Of a stretch of 64,000 nt of DNA, positions 18,963 to 28,440 are shown in pieces. The translations under genes and the position numbers were made by a program. The notes beneath the pieces are model-generated. The model was not told where the DNA came from. It made no database searches and saw nothing but the letters and a program-made list of their open reading frames with translations. Numbering within the stretch: position 1 is the first letter of the stretch; each line of letters opens with the position of its first letter. Source of the DNA: Murinocardiopsis flavida (GTDB lineage: Bacteria; Actinomycetota; Actinomycetes; Streptosporangiales; Streptosporangiaceae); assembly GCF_003014485.1 (NCBI RefSeq), contig NZ_PYGA01000009.1, positions 124,001 to 188,000 on the forward strand. Reading direction: 5' to 3'.

Positions 18963-19639
18963 CGGGCCGCCCCCGCACCGGCGTCCTGCGGGTGGACCGG
19001 TCGGCCCGCCGCGAGGCGGGTGTCGAGCTCCTCCAGCATCCTGGCGTGCTCGGCCGTCGCCTCGCGGCCGCCGTACCAGACGTCGTTGAACACCGTTGCG
19101 GCCCGGTGCAGCTCGACACGGTGCGCGGGGAGCGCGACGGACGCCTCGGACGCGAGCTCGGTCGCCGTGCGCCCGGAACGCGGTGCGACGATCGCGCGCT
19201 CCTCCAGATCGCGGGTGAAGGCGCGGAGCCGCTCCCTGACGGCGTCGGCGTACTCGCCCGCTGCGGCATGGCGGTCGGCGCGGGCGCGGTGCGCCGCCGC
19301 CGTCAGGGCGGTCGCGGGGTCGAACAGCGCGCCGCGGCGCCGCGCCCTGCGGGCCGGGCGGGTGTAGAGCAGCAGGGCGACCACCAGCAGGGCGAGGACG
19401 GCCAGGACGGGCCCGAGCACCCACCACCCGCCGGGGACGCTGTCGGACTCGCCGATCACCCGGAGGAGTTCGGCCAACCACTCGGCGACGGCGTCGTAGA
19501 TGCGCTGGAGCAGGCCGGGGTCGTTGTTGCCGTAGTCGGGGTCGGCCAGCTCCTCACGGGCGATCCGGGCGCCGTCGTCCCCGCTCACCTGGCCGCCCGC
19601 CTGCGCTGCCACCGCCACCGCCGCCGCTGTCGCCGTCAA
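18959..19639 (-). CDS. DUF4129-domain membrane protein
   Basis: 226 residues from TTG 19639, which overlaps the preceding stop (TTGA). A short Ala-rich hydrophobic start is followed by an extracytoplasmic stretch, one strong membrane helix (GGWWVLGPVLAVLALLVVALLLY) and a cytoplasmic DUF4129 domain: AGEYADAVRERLRAFTRDLEERAIVAPRSGRTATELA and FNDVWYGGREATAEHARMLEELD. It is translationally coupled at both ends in the order membrane protein, DUF4129, DUF4350, then MoxR. Confidence 0.88.
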   Translation of the reverse strand: MTATAAAVAVAAQAGGQVSGDDGARIAREELADPDYGNNDPGLLQRIYDAVAEWLAELLRVIGESDSVPGGWWVLGPVLAVLALLVVALLLYTRPARRARRRGALFDPATALTAAAHRARADRHAAAGEYADAVRERLRAFTRDLEERAIVAPRSGRTATELASEASVALPAHRVELHRAATVFNDVWYGGREATAEHARMLEELDTRLAAGRPVHPQDAGAGAAR

Positions 19640-20964
19640 TGCGGCGCCCCGTACTGCTCCCCGTACGGCCGGGGCCGGTCGCGCAGGTAGACCTCGGCGC
19701 CGACGGACTCGTGGCCGCCGCGGGTGGCGGTCTGGAGTTCGAGGTCGAAGCCCTCGCGGCGCATGCGCATGTCGACGTAGAGCAGTGTGGTGACCCCGGC
19801 GAGGAAGGGGCTGGTGACGGCGCCGCTGACCGCGGTGCCGAGGAAGGTCGCGACGCCCACGGTGATGCCGACCCACGCGGCGTCGCCGCCGAGCGGGGCG
19901 GCCTGGTTCACCATGGAGAACGGGAAGTTCAGGATGCTGCCGACCACGCTGACGAGGACCTGCGAGAGCAGCAGGATGAGGAAGACCCGCCACCAGCTCC
20001 GCCGGGTCAGCGCCCACGACCGGCCCAATGCGCTGAACGGGCCGATGCGCTCCAGCACCACGGCCGGCATCGCCAGGGCGAACTTGTTCATGATCCAGGC
20101 GTAGAAGGCGACGTAGGCGAACACGCTGAGCAGCACCATGGGGATGAACACGTACCACTCGGTGCTCTGCCAGGTGGCCGCGATCACCGCGACGTTGAGG
20201 ACGGTCACGCCGCCGGCGATGGCGATCATGAGGAAGTAGATGAGGAGCTGCACGGCTCCCAGGCCGAGGATGGCGCCGATACGGCCGTTGACGGCGGCGA
20301 TGGCGTCGCCGAAGCTCAGCCGGTGGCCCAGGACCGCGCGGCCGATGACCCCTGCCAGCAGCCCGCTCAGGACGAGCACGGCGATGGCGTTCACCAGCAG
20401 GCCGGCGAGGATCGCGCCGAACCCGAAGGCCCCCGTGGCGAGCAGCTCGTCGAGGAGTTCGTCCGGGTTGTCGACGTTCGAGGGCGGCGCCGCGGTGAGG
20501 CTGCTCAGTTCGCCCAGCAGGACCGCGGAGCCGAAGGCCGGCAGGATGCTCGCCAAGCCGATGACCAGGACCGAGATCCCGAGTGTGGCCTTGGGGTTCT
20601 CCCGCATGTAGGCGAAGGTGCCGTTGAAGATGTCGCCGAGGGTGAGCGGCCGGAGCGCGACGACGCCGGGCCGCGGCTCCCGCGGCGGGGGGACCCAGCC
20701 GGAATGAGGCGGTGGTCCCATCGGCGATGGGCCCCAGGCGCCGCCGGATCCCGGCGGGGGACCCCAACCCCCGCCGCCGGGCGGCGGCGGCCCCTGCGGA
20801 CCGTAGGGATCCGGCCCCTGCGGGCCTCCGGGTGCCGCCCAGCCGCCGCCGGGCGGCGGCCCCTGCGGGCCTCCGGGCCCGCCCTGCCAGCCGGGTCCGT
20901 GCTGCGCAGGCGGGTACGGGCCGCTGCCCGGGGGCTGCCAGCCCCCGCCGTCGTCCTGCGTCAT
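19636..20964 (-). CDS. Multi-pass membrane protein (GPDPase membrane-domain-like)
   Basis: 442 residues. The first hundred are Pro/Gly/Trp-rich, low-complexity and probably cytoplasmic. Then LRPLTLGDIFNGTFAYMRENPKATLG leads into about six membrane helices, the arrangement seen in the glycerophosphoryl diester phosphodiesterase membrane-domain family without the enzymatic domain. Start ATG 20964. It heads the DUF4129-DUF4350-MoxR operon and is divergent from mtrA, 614 bp away. Molecular function unknown. Confidence 0.85.
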   Translation of the reverse strand: MTQDDGGGWQPPGSGPYPPAQHGPGWQGGPGGPQGPPPGGGWAAPGGPQGPDPYGPQGPPPPGGGGWGPPPGSGGAWGPSPMGPPPHSGWVPPPREPRPGVVALRPLTLGDIFNGTFAYMRENPKATLGISVLVIGLASILPAFGSAVLLGELSSLTAAPPSNVDNPDELLDELLATGAFGFGAILAGLLVNAIAVLVLSGLLAGVIGRAVLGHRLSFGDAIAAVNGRIGAILGLGAVQLLIYFLMIAIAGGVTVLNVAVIAATWQSTEWYVFIPMVLLSVFAYVAFYAWIMNKFALAMPAVVLERIGPFSALGRSWALTRRSWWRVFLILLLSQVLVSVVGSILNFPFSMVNQAAPLGGDAAWVGITVGVATFLGTAVSGAVTSPFLAGVTTLLYVDMRMRREGFDLELQTATRGGHESVGAEVYLRDRPRPYGEQYGAPH

Positions 20965-21578
20965 CGATACTCCGTGGGGGTCGCCGGATCGCTGTTGCCG
21001 CGGCCGCGGGTCGCCCGCGAGCGCACCCCCAACCTACTTGCACCATGGGATATCGCCGCCGCGCCGTGTGCCCGGGCCGCGGCGCGGGTATAGGCGGAAA
21101 ACGGGCGGCGGGCCCGCTGCGAGGGGCCGGCGTGGCGGGGTGCGCCCCTGGTGGGCCGTGTTGCCGGTGCTCGTTCATTCATTTTGTATGCTTTCGTTAT
21201 CCGCAGGTGTGCGGTACCCCGGGACCGACGGCTCTAGACGCGGCGGCCGGTCACGCGGCAGGGTGTGCCGAGAGTGCCGGTCGGCGGCCGGAAGTGCCTG
21301 GTCCGGCCGTCCCCCGGGCACGATGAGCCCGCAGATGGCAAGCTTGGACGGGGTGTCCGCGCGCGGCGGCCCCGGCAGGAGTGTCGGCGCGCACGGAGCG
21401 CGGGCGGAAGGCTCGCCCTCCGGGCGATAACGCCAGAGACGCAGTAGACGCCGAAGTTGTGCCGCATGAGTGTCCGGAAAGGAGAAGGTGCTCGGGCCCG
21501 CGTGATTCCGCGCGGAGCGGCCCCCCAAGGGCCGCCCGCCACGGTGCGCGGGATCAGCCGAAGAGCGCCGGAAAGTCA
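20965..21578. other. Long intergenic region before mtrA
   Basis: 614 bp between the divergent membrane-protein gene and mtrA. It is GC-rich except for an AT-rich island around 21171-21205 containing TTCATTCATTTTGTATGC, the most promoter-like stretch (TATGCT at 21187-21192), which would give an mtrA leader of about 380 bases. Several open frames cross the region but none has a convincing start or composition. Confidence 0.5.
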
Positions 21579-22256
21579 ATGAAGGGACGCGTACTGGTCG
21601 TCGACGACGACCTCGCTCTCGCCGAAATGCTGGGCATCGTCCTGCGGGGTGAAGGCTTCGAGCCGTCATTCGTGCACGACGGCGACAAGGCGCTCGAAGC
21701 ATTCCGCGAGACCAAACCGGATCTCGTACTGCTCGACCTCATGCTGCCGGGTGCCGACGGTATCGACGTGTGCCGGCAGATCCGGGGCGAATCGGGTGTG
21801 CCCATCGTCATGCTCACGGCGAAGAGCGACACCGTCGACGTCGTCCTCGGCCTCGAATCGGGGGCCGACGACTACATCGTCAAGCCGTTCAAACCCAAGG
21901 AGTTGGTGGCGCGGGTGCGCGTGCGGCTGCGCCGCACGGAGGAGCCGGCCCCCGAGGTGCTCCAGATCGGCGACATCACCATCGACGTCGCCGGCCACTC
22001 GGTGCGCCGCGACGGCACGCCCATCAGCCTCACCCCGCTGGAGTTCGACCTCCTCGTCGCGCTGGCGCGCAAACCGCGCCAGGTCTTCACCCGCGAGGTC
22101 CTCCTCGAACAGGTGTGGGGGTACCGGCACGCCGCCGACACCCGCCTGGTGAACGTGCACGTCCAACGGCTGCGCGCGAAGATCGAGAAGGACCCCGAGC
22201 ACCCCGAGGTCGTCGTCACCGTGCGCGGCGTCGGCTACAAGGCCGGGACCGCCTGA
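21579..22256 (+). CDS. mtrA: Response regulator MtrA (OmpR/PhoB type)
   Basis: 225 residues. Receiver domain with acidic pocket VVDDD, phospho-acceptor Asp in DLVLLDLMLPG, switch Thr in IVMLTAK and Lys in DDYIVKPF. C-terminal winged helix ends TRLVNVHVQRLRAKIEKDPEHPEVVVTVRGVGYK. ATG 21579 follows GCCGGAAAG. MtrA controls cell division, peptidoglycan hydrolase and osmotic genes in actinobacteria and is phosphorylated by MtrB, encoded 26 bp downstream. Confidence 0.97.
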   Translation: MKGRVLVVDDDLALAEMLGIVLRGEGFEPSFVHDGDKALEAFRETKPDLVLLDLMLPGADGIDVCRQIRGESGVPIVMLTAKSDTVDVVLGLESGADDYIVKPFKPKELVARVRVRLRRTEEPAPEVLQIGDITIDVAGHSVRRDGTPISLTPLEFDLLVALARKPRQVFTREVLLEQVWGYRHAADTRLVNVHVQRLRAKIEKDPEHPEVVVTVRGVGYKAGTA

Positions 22257-22282
22257 CCAAGTGCGAGTGATCGAGTAGACGT

Positions 22283-24085
22283 GTGACGGCCAGGGTGTCG
22301 ATCAGGAGGCGGACGGCCGGCGGCCGGCCGGGCGGCGCCATGGGCGGCAGGCGCGGCGCCCCCGGCCCGGGGGCCGCCGAGCGCCCCGAGGGCGAGGCCG
22401 CGGCGCGGTCGCGCGCGCAGCACGCCGCGGCCCTGGTCCAGCGCAGCTACCTCGCGGCGCAGCGCGTCGCCCGCCGCCTGGTCGGCGCGGTCCACTCGCG
22501 CTGGCGGCGGTCGCTGCAACTGCGCGTCGTCAGCATGACCCTGGTGACCTCGGCGCTGGTCACAGCGGTCCTCGGGTTCTTCATGATGCAGCAGGTGCAG
22601 GCGGGCCTGCTCGACGCCAAGCAGGACGCCGCACTCAGCGACCACCAGGCCGGGCTCACCTACGCCCTGAGCGAACTCCAGGGCGACGAGCAGGCGGGCG
22701 ACCGCTACGGCCAGTTCGAGCAGATCACCAGCGAACTCAGCACCCGCAGCGGCGCCACCGGCCTCTACGACGTCCTCATCCTGCCCTCGTTCCCCGGCGA
22801 CAACGGGTGGACCAGCGGCGACGTCGAAGAGGCGAGCGTCCCCGACGCCCTGCGCGACAAGGTCCAGCAGACCAGCGAGCTGGAAAAGCCCTACCTGCGC
22901 TACACCGAGATCGTGCGCACCGGCGGCACGGAACCCGGCCTGGCCGTGGGCGCCCAGCTCGTCGACGCCTACGAGCTGTACTACGTCTTCCCCCTCGACC
23001 ACGAGCAGCAGATCCTGAACCTCGTCCAGGGCACCCTGTACCTCGTGGCGTCGGCGCTGAGCATCCTGCTCGCCGCGATCGCCTACATGGTCACCCGGCA
23101 GGTGGTGCTGCCGGTGCGCAGGGCCGCCGGCTCGGCGGAGAAGCTCTCATCGGGCGACCTCACCGAACGGATGAAAGTGCGCGGCGAGGACGACCTCGCC
23201 CGCCTCGCCGTCTCCTTCAACAACATGGCCGGGAACCTCCAGGAGAAGATCCGCGAACTGGAGGAGCTGTCGAAACTGCAACGGCAGTTCGTCTCCGACG
23301 TCTCCCATGAGCTGCGTACCCCCCTCACCACCATCCGCATGGCGGGCGACCTGCTCTTCGACGACCGCGACGGCTTCGACCCCACCGTCCGGCGCTCGGT
23401 GGAGCTGCTCCAGAGCCAACTGGAGCGGTTCGAGGAGCTGCTCGCCGACCTGCTGGAGATCAGCAGGCACGACGCCGGGGCCGCCACCCTCGCCATCGAG
23501 TCGGTCGACGTGCGCGGCGCGGTGCTGAAAGCCGTCGGCGACGCCGAGCAGATCGCGGAGAAGCGCGGCATCAAGGTCGTGCTGCGGCTGCCCGCCGACC
23601 CCTGCGTCGCCGAGTTCGACTCCCGCCGGATCAGCCGTATCCTGCGCAACCTCGTCGTCAACGCCATCGAGCACAGCGAAGGCAAGGACGTCATCGTCAC
23701 CGCCGCCGGCGACCGCGATTCCGTCGCCGTCGCGGTGCGCGACTTCGGCGTCGGCCTCAAGGAAGGCGAGGAGCTGCTCTGCTTCGACCGGTTCTGGCGG
23801 GCCGACCCCGCGCGGGCGCGCACCACCGGCGGGACCGGGCTGGGGCTGTCCATCGCCAAGGAGGACGCCACACTGCACGGCGGCTGGCTCCAGGCGTGGG
23901 GGACACCCGGCAAGGGGTCGCAGTTCCGGCTGTCGCTGCCCCGCAAGGCAGGCGGTGAACTGCGCGGTTCCCCGCTCCCGCTCGCGCCCCCCGAGATGGC
24001 CATGGGCAGGGTCCGCGCCGTCGCCGCCATCACCGCCGGCGACGCCGAGGCGTCCCGCACCGCACCGACAAGGGAGCAGCCGTGA
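22283..24085 (+). CDS. mtrB: Sensor histidine kinase MtrB
   Basis: 600 residues. Basic, low-complexity N-terminus; first membrane helix (VVSMTLVTSALVTAVLGFFMM); large extracytoplasmic sensor part; second helix (LYLVASALSILLAAIAYMV); HAMP; H-box FVSDVSHELRTPLTTIRMA with the phosphorylated His; N-box NLVVNAIEHS; and the G boxes DFGVGL and TTGGTGLGLSIAKEDA. Its stop overlaps the lpqB start (GTGA). Senses an envelope signal and phosphorylates MtrA. Confidence 0.97.
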   Translation: MTARVSIRRRTAGGRPGGAMGGRRGAPGPGAAERPEGEAAARSRAQHAAALVQRSYLAAQRVARRLVGAVHSRWRRSLQLRVVSMTLVTSALVTAVLGFFMMQQVQAGLLDAKQDAALSDHQAGLTYALSELQGDEQAGDRYGQFEQITSELSTRSGATGLYDVLILPSFPGDNGWTSGDVEEASVPDALRDKVQQTSELEKPYLRYTEIVRTGGTEPGLAVGAQLVDAYELYYVFPLDHEQQILNLVQGTLYLVASALSILLAAIAYMVTRQVVLPVRRAAGSAEKLSSGDLTERMKVRGEDDLARLAVSFNNMAGNLQEKIRELEELSKLQRQFVSDVSHELRTPLTTIRMAGDLLFDDRDGFDPTVRRSVELLQSQLERFEELLADLLEISRHDAGAATLAIESVDVRGAVLKAVGDAEQIAEKRGIKVVLRLPADPCVAEFDSRRISRILRNLVVNAIEHSEGKDVIVTAAGDRDSVAVAVRDFGVGLKEGEELLCFDRFWRADPARARTTGGTGLGLSIAKEDATLHGGWLQAWGTPGKGSQFRLSLPRKAGGELRGSPLPLAPPEMAMGRVRAVAAITAGDAEASRTAPTREQP

Positions 24086-26052
24086 CCGCCTCCCGAAGCC
24101 CTCGCAATCCACAGCATCCCCGGAATCCCCGGCGCTCCCGAAGCCCCCGGAATTCCGGCAGCGGCTGGAGCCGCGACGCCCGCCGGGCCGCCGCGCTCCT
24201 GTGCCTCGCCGCGCTCCTCACCTCGTGCGCGAGCGTGCCGACCGGCGGCCCCATCGTCGCCGGTGGCGGCGGCGAGAACGGGCGCGGCCACCAGGACGAC
24301 TACGTCCGGCTGCTGCCCGCGGGCCCGCAGCAGGACGTCGGCGAGGAGCGGCTGGTCCGCGACTTCCTCCGCGACATGGGCAGCCTCGAAGAGGACCACC
24401 GGGCGGCGCGGCTCTTCATGACGGGCGACGAGCAGCGGCAGTGGCGGCCCAACGGCACCGTCCTGGTCTACGACGAGATCCGCGACGCCGACTTCACCGT
24501 CAGCACCGCGGCCGACGGCGAAAGCGCCACCGTGCGGATGCGGGCCGACCAGGTCGCCAGCATCGACCACGGGGGGCAGTACCTGCCCGTCGACAAGGGC
24601 GAGCGCATCGACACCGTGTTCACCCTGGCGAAGGCCAAGGGGCAGTGGCGCATCGCCGACCTGCCCGACGAACTGCTGCTGTCGCGCCGCGACATCGACC
24701 GCGTGTACCGCCCGCTGAACCTCTACTACTTCAACCAGGACGACAGCACCCTGGTGCCCGACCCCGTGTTCATCCCGGCCTCCACCGAGGAGATCCCCAC
24801 CCGCCTGGTGCGGATGCTCGTCAACGGGCCCACCGAGTGGCTGGCGCCCGCGGTGCGCACCGCGTTCCCCAAGGACACCAAGGTCGCGGTCGCCTCCAGC
24901 GGCGGGCGCGTGACCGTGCAGCTGCGCTCGACCGGCGGATCGCCCGACCAGGGCGAATCCTTCCGCATGGGCGCGCAGATCGCCTGGACCCTGCGCCAGC
25001 TCGCCGAGGTCCAGGAGTTCACCGTCGAGGTGAACGGCGAGGAGACCCCGATCCCCGGCGGCCAGGACGGTGTCCAGCAGGTCTCAGGGCGGCTGTGGGA
25101 CTCCGTGAACCCGTCGGTGGGCTCCGACAGCGAGCACGCCTACTTCACCCGCGAGGGGCAGCTCTGGTCGCTGTCGGCCGGTAGCGGCAAGCAGAACGCC
25201 GACCCGGTGCCCGGCCCCGCCGGCGCGGGCAGCGCCCCGCTGGAGCAGTACGCGGTGTCGGTGCGGGAGGGCCTGGTCGCCGGTATCGACGCCGCCGAGA
25301 AGGACTCCACGTCGGTGCTTGTCGCCGACCTCTCCGACGGCAGCGAGTACCGCACCGTTCTCAAGGACGGCGACTACACGTCCCTGTCGTGGGACGGCTA
25401 CGACAACCTGTGGGTCGTGCAGGACCTCGGTTCGGGCGCCGACTCCGAAGAGGAGCGCGAGGCCGACTCCGCTGCCGACGACACCGAGCGCGGTCCCGAG
25501 CGCGATCCCGCCGACCCCGCGCCGCCCGACGAGCGGGCCGACGACGACCCCGAGTCGGGGGCGACCCGGCTGTGGCAGGTCGACGACGGGAAGCCGACCC
25601 GGGTCGAGGCGCCCGAGCTCGACGACCGCACGGTCACCCGGCTGCGCGCCTCGCGCGACGGCACCCGGGTGGCGGTCCTCCTCGAAGAGGACGACACCTC
25701 CCGCCTCTACGTCGGGCGCGTCACCGAGCACGACGGCGAGGTGCGGCTCGACCGGTTCAAACCGCTCGGCTCCGACCTGACCGAGGTCACCGACGTCGCG
25801 TGGCGCGGCGCCGACCAGCTCGCCGTCCTCGGCAAGCGCGGCGGCGCCGTGCTCGGGTACCTGGTGCGCCTCGACGGCAACGCCGAGTCGACCAGCGCCT
25901 CCGCGCCGCCCGGCGCCGACATGAAGACCATCGCGGCGGCGCCCGGTCAGCCGCTGCTCTCGGGCGCGGAGGACGACCGGATCTGGATGACCAACGACCG
26001 CGTCACCTGGCAGCGCATCACCGACGGCACCAACCCCGTCTATCCGGGCTAG
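24082..26052 (+). CDS. lpqB: Lipoprotein LpqB, MtrAB accessory
   Basis: 656 residues. Basic repetitive N-terminus (RSPRNP-type), hydrophobic segment AALLCLAALL and lipobox LTSC, with lipidated Cys49. The next part has the GerMN domain (YYFNQDDSTLVPDPVFIP..., VRMLVNGPTEWLAPAVRTAFP), followed by a C-terminal beta-propeller-like region with an acidic insertion (about residues 455-495, Glu/Asp/Pro-rich). In mycobacteria LpqB binds MtrB and tunes MtrA phosphorylation. Coupled to mtrB by a 4-base overlap. Confidence 0.96.
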   Translation: MTASRSPRNPQHPRNPRRSRSPRNSGSGWSRDARRAAALLCLAALLTSCASVPTGGPIVAGGGGENGRGHQDDYVRLLPAGPQQDVGEERLVRDFLRDMGSLEEDHRAARLFMTGDEQRQWRPNGTVLVYDEIRDADFTVSTAADGESATVRMRADQVASIDHGGQYLPVDKGERIDTVFTLAKAKGQWRIADLPDELLLSRRDIDRVYRPLNLYYFNQDDSTLVPDPVFIPASTEEIPTRLVRMLVNGPTEWLAPAVRTAFPKDTKVAVASSGGRVTVQLRSTGGSPDQGESFRMGAQIAWTLRQLAEVQEFTVEVNGEETPIPGGQDGVQQVSGRLWDSVNPSVGSDSEHAYFTREGQLWSLSAGSGKQNADPVPGPAGAGSAPLEQYAVSVREGLVAGIDAAEKDSTSVLVADLSDGSEYRTVLKDGDYTSLSWDGYDNLWVVQDLGSGADSEEEREADSAADDTERGPERDPADPAPPDERADDDPESGATRLWQVDDGKPTRVEAPELDDRTVTRLRASRDGTRVAVLLEEDDTSRLYVGRVTEHDGEVRLDRFKPLGSDLTEVTDVAWRGADQLAVLGKRGGAVLGYLVRLDGNAESTSASAPPGADMKTIAAAPGQPLLSGAEDDRIWMTNDRVTWQRITDGTNPVYPG

Positions 26053-26176
26053 TCGCACTTCGTTGCGTCGGCTGGGCGGCCTGGTCGAAGTCCTGCCAAC
26101 GCGGGTCCCGGGCGGCCGTCCACAGGCCGCGCGATCCGCCTCGCCGCGACGGTGGTCGCGGCGCCAGTATGGCCGA

Positions 26177-26917
26177 ATGGACCCGGAGCACCCGGCCCCG
26201 CCCGCCGCACCCGCCTGGATCGCGGCGGCGCTCTCGGCGCTGGTCGACCTGCTGCTCGGCGAGACCTGCGCCGGATGCGGGCGGCCCGGGGCCGCCCTGT
26301 GCGCCGCGTGCTCCGGGCTCCTCGACCGCCGGCCGCGGCGCTGCCGCGGCCGCCCCGGCTGCCCGCAGGCGTGGGCGGTCGGCCCCTACTCCGGCCGCGA
26401 CCGCTCGGTGCTGCTCGCATTCAAGGAGCAGCAACGCCGCGGCCTCGCAGCCCCGCTGGGGCGCTCACTCGCCGCCGCCGTCACCGCGGCGTCCCGCGCG
26501 GGCCCCGGGAGCCCGCTGCTGCTGGTGCCGGTGCCGCCGCGGCCGTCCGGTGTCCGCCGCCGCGGCTACGACCCCGTCCTGCTGCTGGCCGGTGCGGCGG
26601 CCCGCGCCCTCACCGCGCGCGCCCGCCCCGCCCGGGTCCACGCGGCGCTGCGCCCGGTCCGCCGCGTCGCCGACCAGGTCGGCCTGCGCCGCGACGAGCG
26701 GCGGGCGAACCTCGCCGGAGCGTTCGCCGTGCCGCGGCGCGCGGTGCGGCCGCTGCACGGCCGCGCGGCAGGGCGCACCGTCGTCCTCGTCGACGACGTC
26801 CTCACCACCGGCGCCAGCCTCGCCGAGGCCGCCCGTGCCCTGCGGGCGGCCGGTGTGCACCCCGCCGCAGCGGGGGTGCTGGCCGAGCGCGGTCGAGGCA
26901 GTGGGCGGCCGGGGTAA
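26177..26917 (+). CDS. ComF-like phosphoribosyltransferase-domain protein
   Basis: 246 residues. The N-terminal four-Cys zinc motif CAGCGRPGAALCAAC is followed by the PRTase core with LLVPVPPRPSGVRRRGYDP and the PRPP loop VVLVDDVLTTGAS. ComF proteins support DNA uptake in competent bacteria; in actinobacteria the role is unsettled. Start ATG 26177 is the first in-frame codon before conserved sequence, without a strong ribosome site. It follows lpqB as usual in this order. Confidence 0.9.
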   Translation: MDPEHPAPPAAPAWIAAALSALVDLLLGETCAGCGRPGAALCAACSGLLDRRPRRCRGRPGCPQAWAVGPYSGRDRSVLLAFKEQQRRGLAAPLGRSLAAAVTAASRAGPGSPLLLVPVPPRPSGVRRRGYDPVLLLAGAAARALTARARPARVHAALRPVRRVADQVGLRRDERRANLAGAFAVPRRAVRPLHGRAAGRTVVLVDDVLTTGASLAEAARALRAAGVHPAAAGVLAERGRGSGRPG

Positions 26918-26938
26918 TCTCAGTGGGTCTCTTGCGCG

Positions 26939-26963
26939 GGCCGGATGCCCGGTGTGTCCGGCC
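26939..26963 (+). terminator. Possible terminator after comF-like gene
   Basis: GGCCGGA and TCCGGCC form a 7-bp stem with an 11-base loop, 22 bp after the stop codon. There is no T-run, as is usual at this GC content. Confidence 0.4.
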
Positions 26964-27013
26964 GGTCCGCGGGAGGGGCTGCACGCGCCCGGGAGGTGTC
27001 GGGAGTTCCCCTG

Positions 27014-27042
27014 CTGACAGCTGGTGAATCTCGGGTTAGCGT
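27014..27042 (+). promoter_or_regulatory. Promoter upstream of hpf, long leader
   Basis: CTGACA (27014-27019), 17-bp spacer, TAGCGT (27037-27042): the best sigma70-type match in this region. Initiation near 27049 would give hpf a leader of about 560 bases, or produce a separate small RNA. Confidence 0.5.
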
Positions 27043-27608
27043 TCGAGCATGGCACCCGTCCGGGTCCGTGGTTGCGCCGGGTTCGGCGCCCCGAGCGAGG
27101 GGCGCCCGCCCGGCAAGCCGAGGCCAGCCGCAGGCGAAACGGCCCACGTAAGGCGACTTTTCGTCGACCGATCACGGTGCGGCTTAGAGGTAAGACCTGC
27201 CCCGTCGGAGGTCCCGATGTCCTCCACGACAGGGAGAAGGGCGGTAGTGGTGCATAAGCGCCGCGGAACCCTCAGCAGGCGGATGTGGGGACGAAGACCA
27301 GGTCGGCCGGACGGGTGGCATGCTCCTCGCGTGGATCTCCAGGCGCGCGGCGGAAGTTCGCACCGATTACCCACGTTGCTCCCGATACACCGTTGAGGTC
27401 TCGTTCACCCTGGTGAAGCCGATGCCGCATGGGGAGTGCAGGGGTGCGATCGGATGGGTATACGGCACCCAACACCGCGTGACGTGTTATCTCGTCCGCT
27501 TCGCGGAGAGGAACCACGGGAGCGGGCGCCCGCAGCCCCGGCGGTGGGCGCACAACCAGAAGCAGGGCCGCCGCAGCCACGGCGGCCACGCGCGACGAAG
27601 GGGGTCTT

Positions 27609-28289
27609 GTGGACATCATCGTCAAAGGTCGGCGCACAGGTGTCAGCGACAAGTTCCGGCAGCACGTCGAAACGAAGCTGGCCAAACTCTCCAAGTGGGA
27701 GCAGAACGGGATGAGCGTCGATGTGGAGGTGTCCAAGGAGCGCAACCCGAAGCTCGCCGACCAGCGCGAGCGCGTCGAGTTGACCATCCACGGCGGTGGT
27801 CCGGTGATCCGGGGTGAGGCGTCGGCCGACGACCGCTACGGAGCGTTCGACATCGCGCTGGACCGGATCGAAGCGCGCCTGCGCAAGGTCGCCGACCGCC
27901 GCAAGGTGCACAAGGGGGCCCGGGCGCCCGTCTCGGTCGCCTCGGCAACGGCCGACCTCGCCAACGGCAACGGCGGCCCGCTCGCCGGTACCGGCCGGGT
28001 CCGCACGGCTCCCGCCGCCAGGGACGCCGAGGACACCGAGATCGACGGCGTCGCCATCGACACCGCGTTCGGCGATGAAATCCTGGAACTCGACACCCAG
28101 GGCGAAAACCCGGTCATCGTTCGGGAGAAATTCCATTACGCCAAGCCCATGAGCATTGACCAGGCGCTGATGGAAATGGAACTCGTCGGGCACGATTTCT
28201 ACCTGTTCCACGACGAGAAGTGCGACGCCCCCAGCGTGGTGTACCGCCGGAAGGGCTTCAACTACGGCGTCATGCGCCTCATGGAGTAA
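27609..28289 (+). CDS. hpf: Long-form ribosome hibernation-promoting factor
   Basis: 226 residues. The N-terminal HPF domain (MDIIVKGRRTGVSDKFRQHVETKLAKLSK) binds the 30S decoding region. A variable linker follows, then the C-terminal dimerisation domain (FHYAKPMSIDQALMEMELVGHDFYLF..., YRRKGFNYGVM), which joins two 70S ribosomes into 100S particles in stationary phase. GTG 27609 follows GAAGGGGG. The long leader suggests stress-dependent control. Confidence 0.96.
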   Translation: MDIIVKGRRTGVSDKFRQHVETKLAKLSKWEQNGMSVDVEVSKERNPKLADQRERVELTIHGGGPVIRGEASADDRYGAFDIALDRIEARLRKVADRRKVHKGARAPVSVASATADLANGNGGPLAGTGRVRTAPAARDAEDTEIDGVAIDTAFGDEILELDTQGENPVIVREKFHYAKPMSIDQALMEMELVGHDFYLFHDEKCDAPSVVYRRKGFNYGVMRLME

Positions 28290-28295
28290 TCCGGC

Positions 28296-28314
28296 GGGCC
28301 GCACGGCGCGGCCC
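28296..28314 (+). terminator. Terminator hairpin after hpf
   Basis: GGGCCGC and GCGGCCC pair perfectly around ACGGC, six bases after the hpf stop codon. Confidence 0.45.
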
Positions 28315-28440
28315 GGCAGCGCGGTGCGCCGCGACCGCACCCCGGGCGGCCGCGGCGCACACCTATGTGGTCTGCTTTTCCCAACCTCCGGCGGATTCCC
28401 GCGAATTTGCGGAAACTGTAGAAACACCGGGCCGGTTGGT

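Larger units (their letters stand above)
26918..27608. other. 691-bp gene-free region upstream of hpf
   Basis: Holds a hairpin after comF (26939-26963) and a well-formed promoter at 27014-27042, about 560 bp before the hpf start. Small open frames exist on both strands, but none has family features or a ribosome site. I could not recognise a riboswitch; the region may be a long structured leader or encode a small RNA. Confidence 0.5.

Noticed and set aside
27049-27396. Small leaderless gene after the 27014 promoter
   Set aside because: ATG 27049 is well placed, but the translation is Arg/Pro/Gly-rich without motif or hydrophobic pattern, and codon use is unlike neighbouring genes.
26918-27608. 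ydaO/c-di-AMP riboswitch or 6C RNA before hpf
   Set aside because: No match to the conserved blocks or C-rich loops that I remember; left as an unexplained leader.
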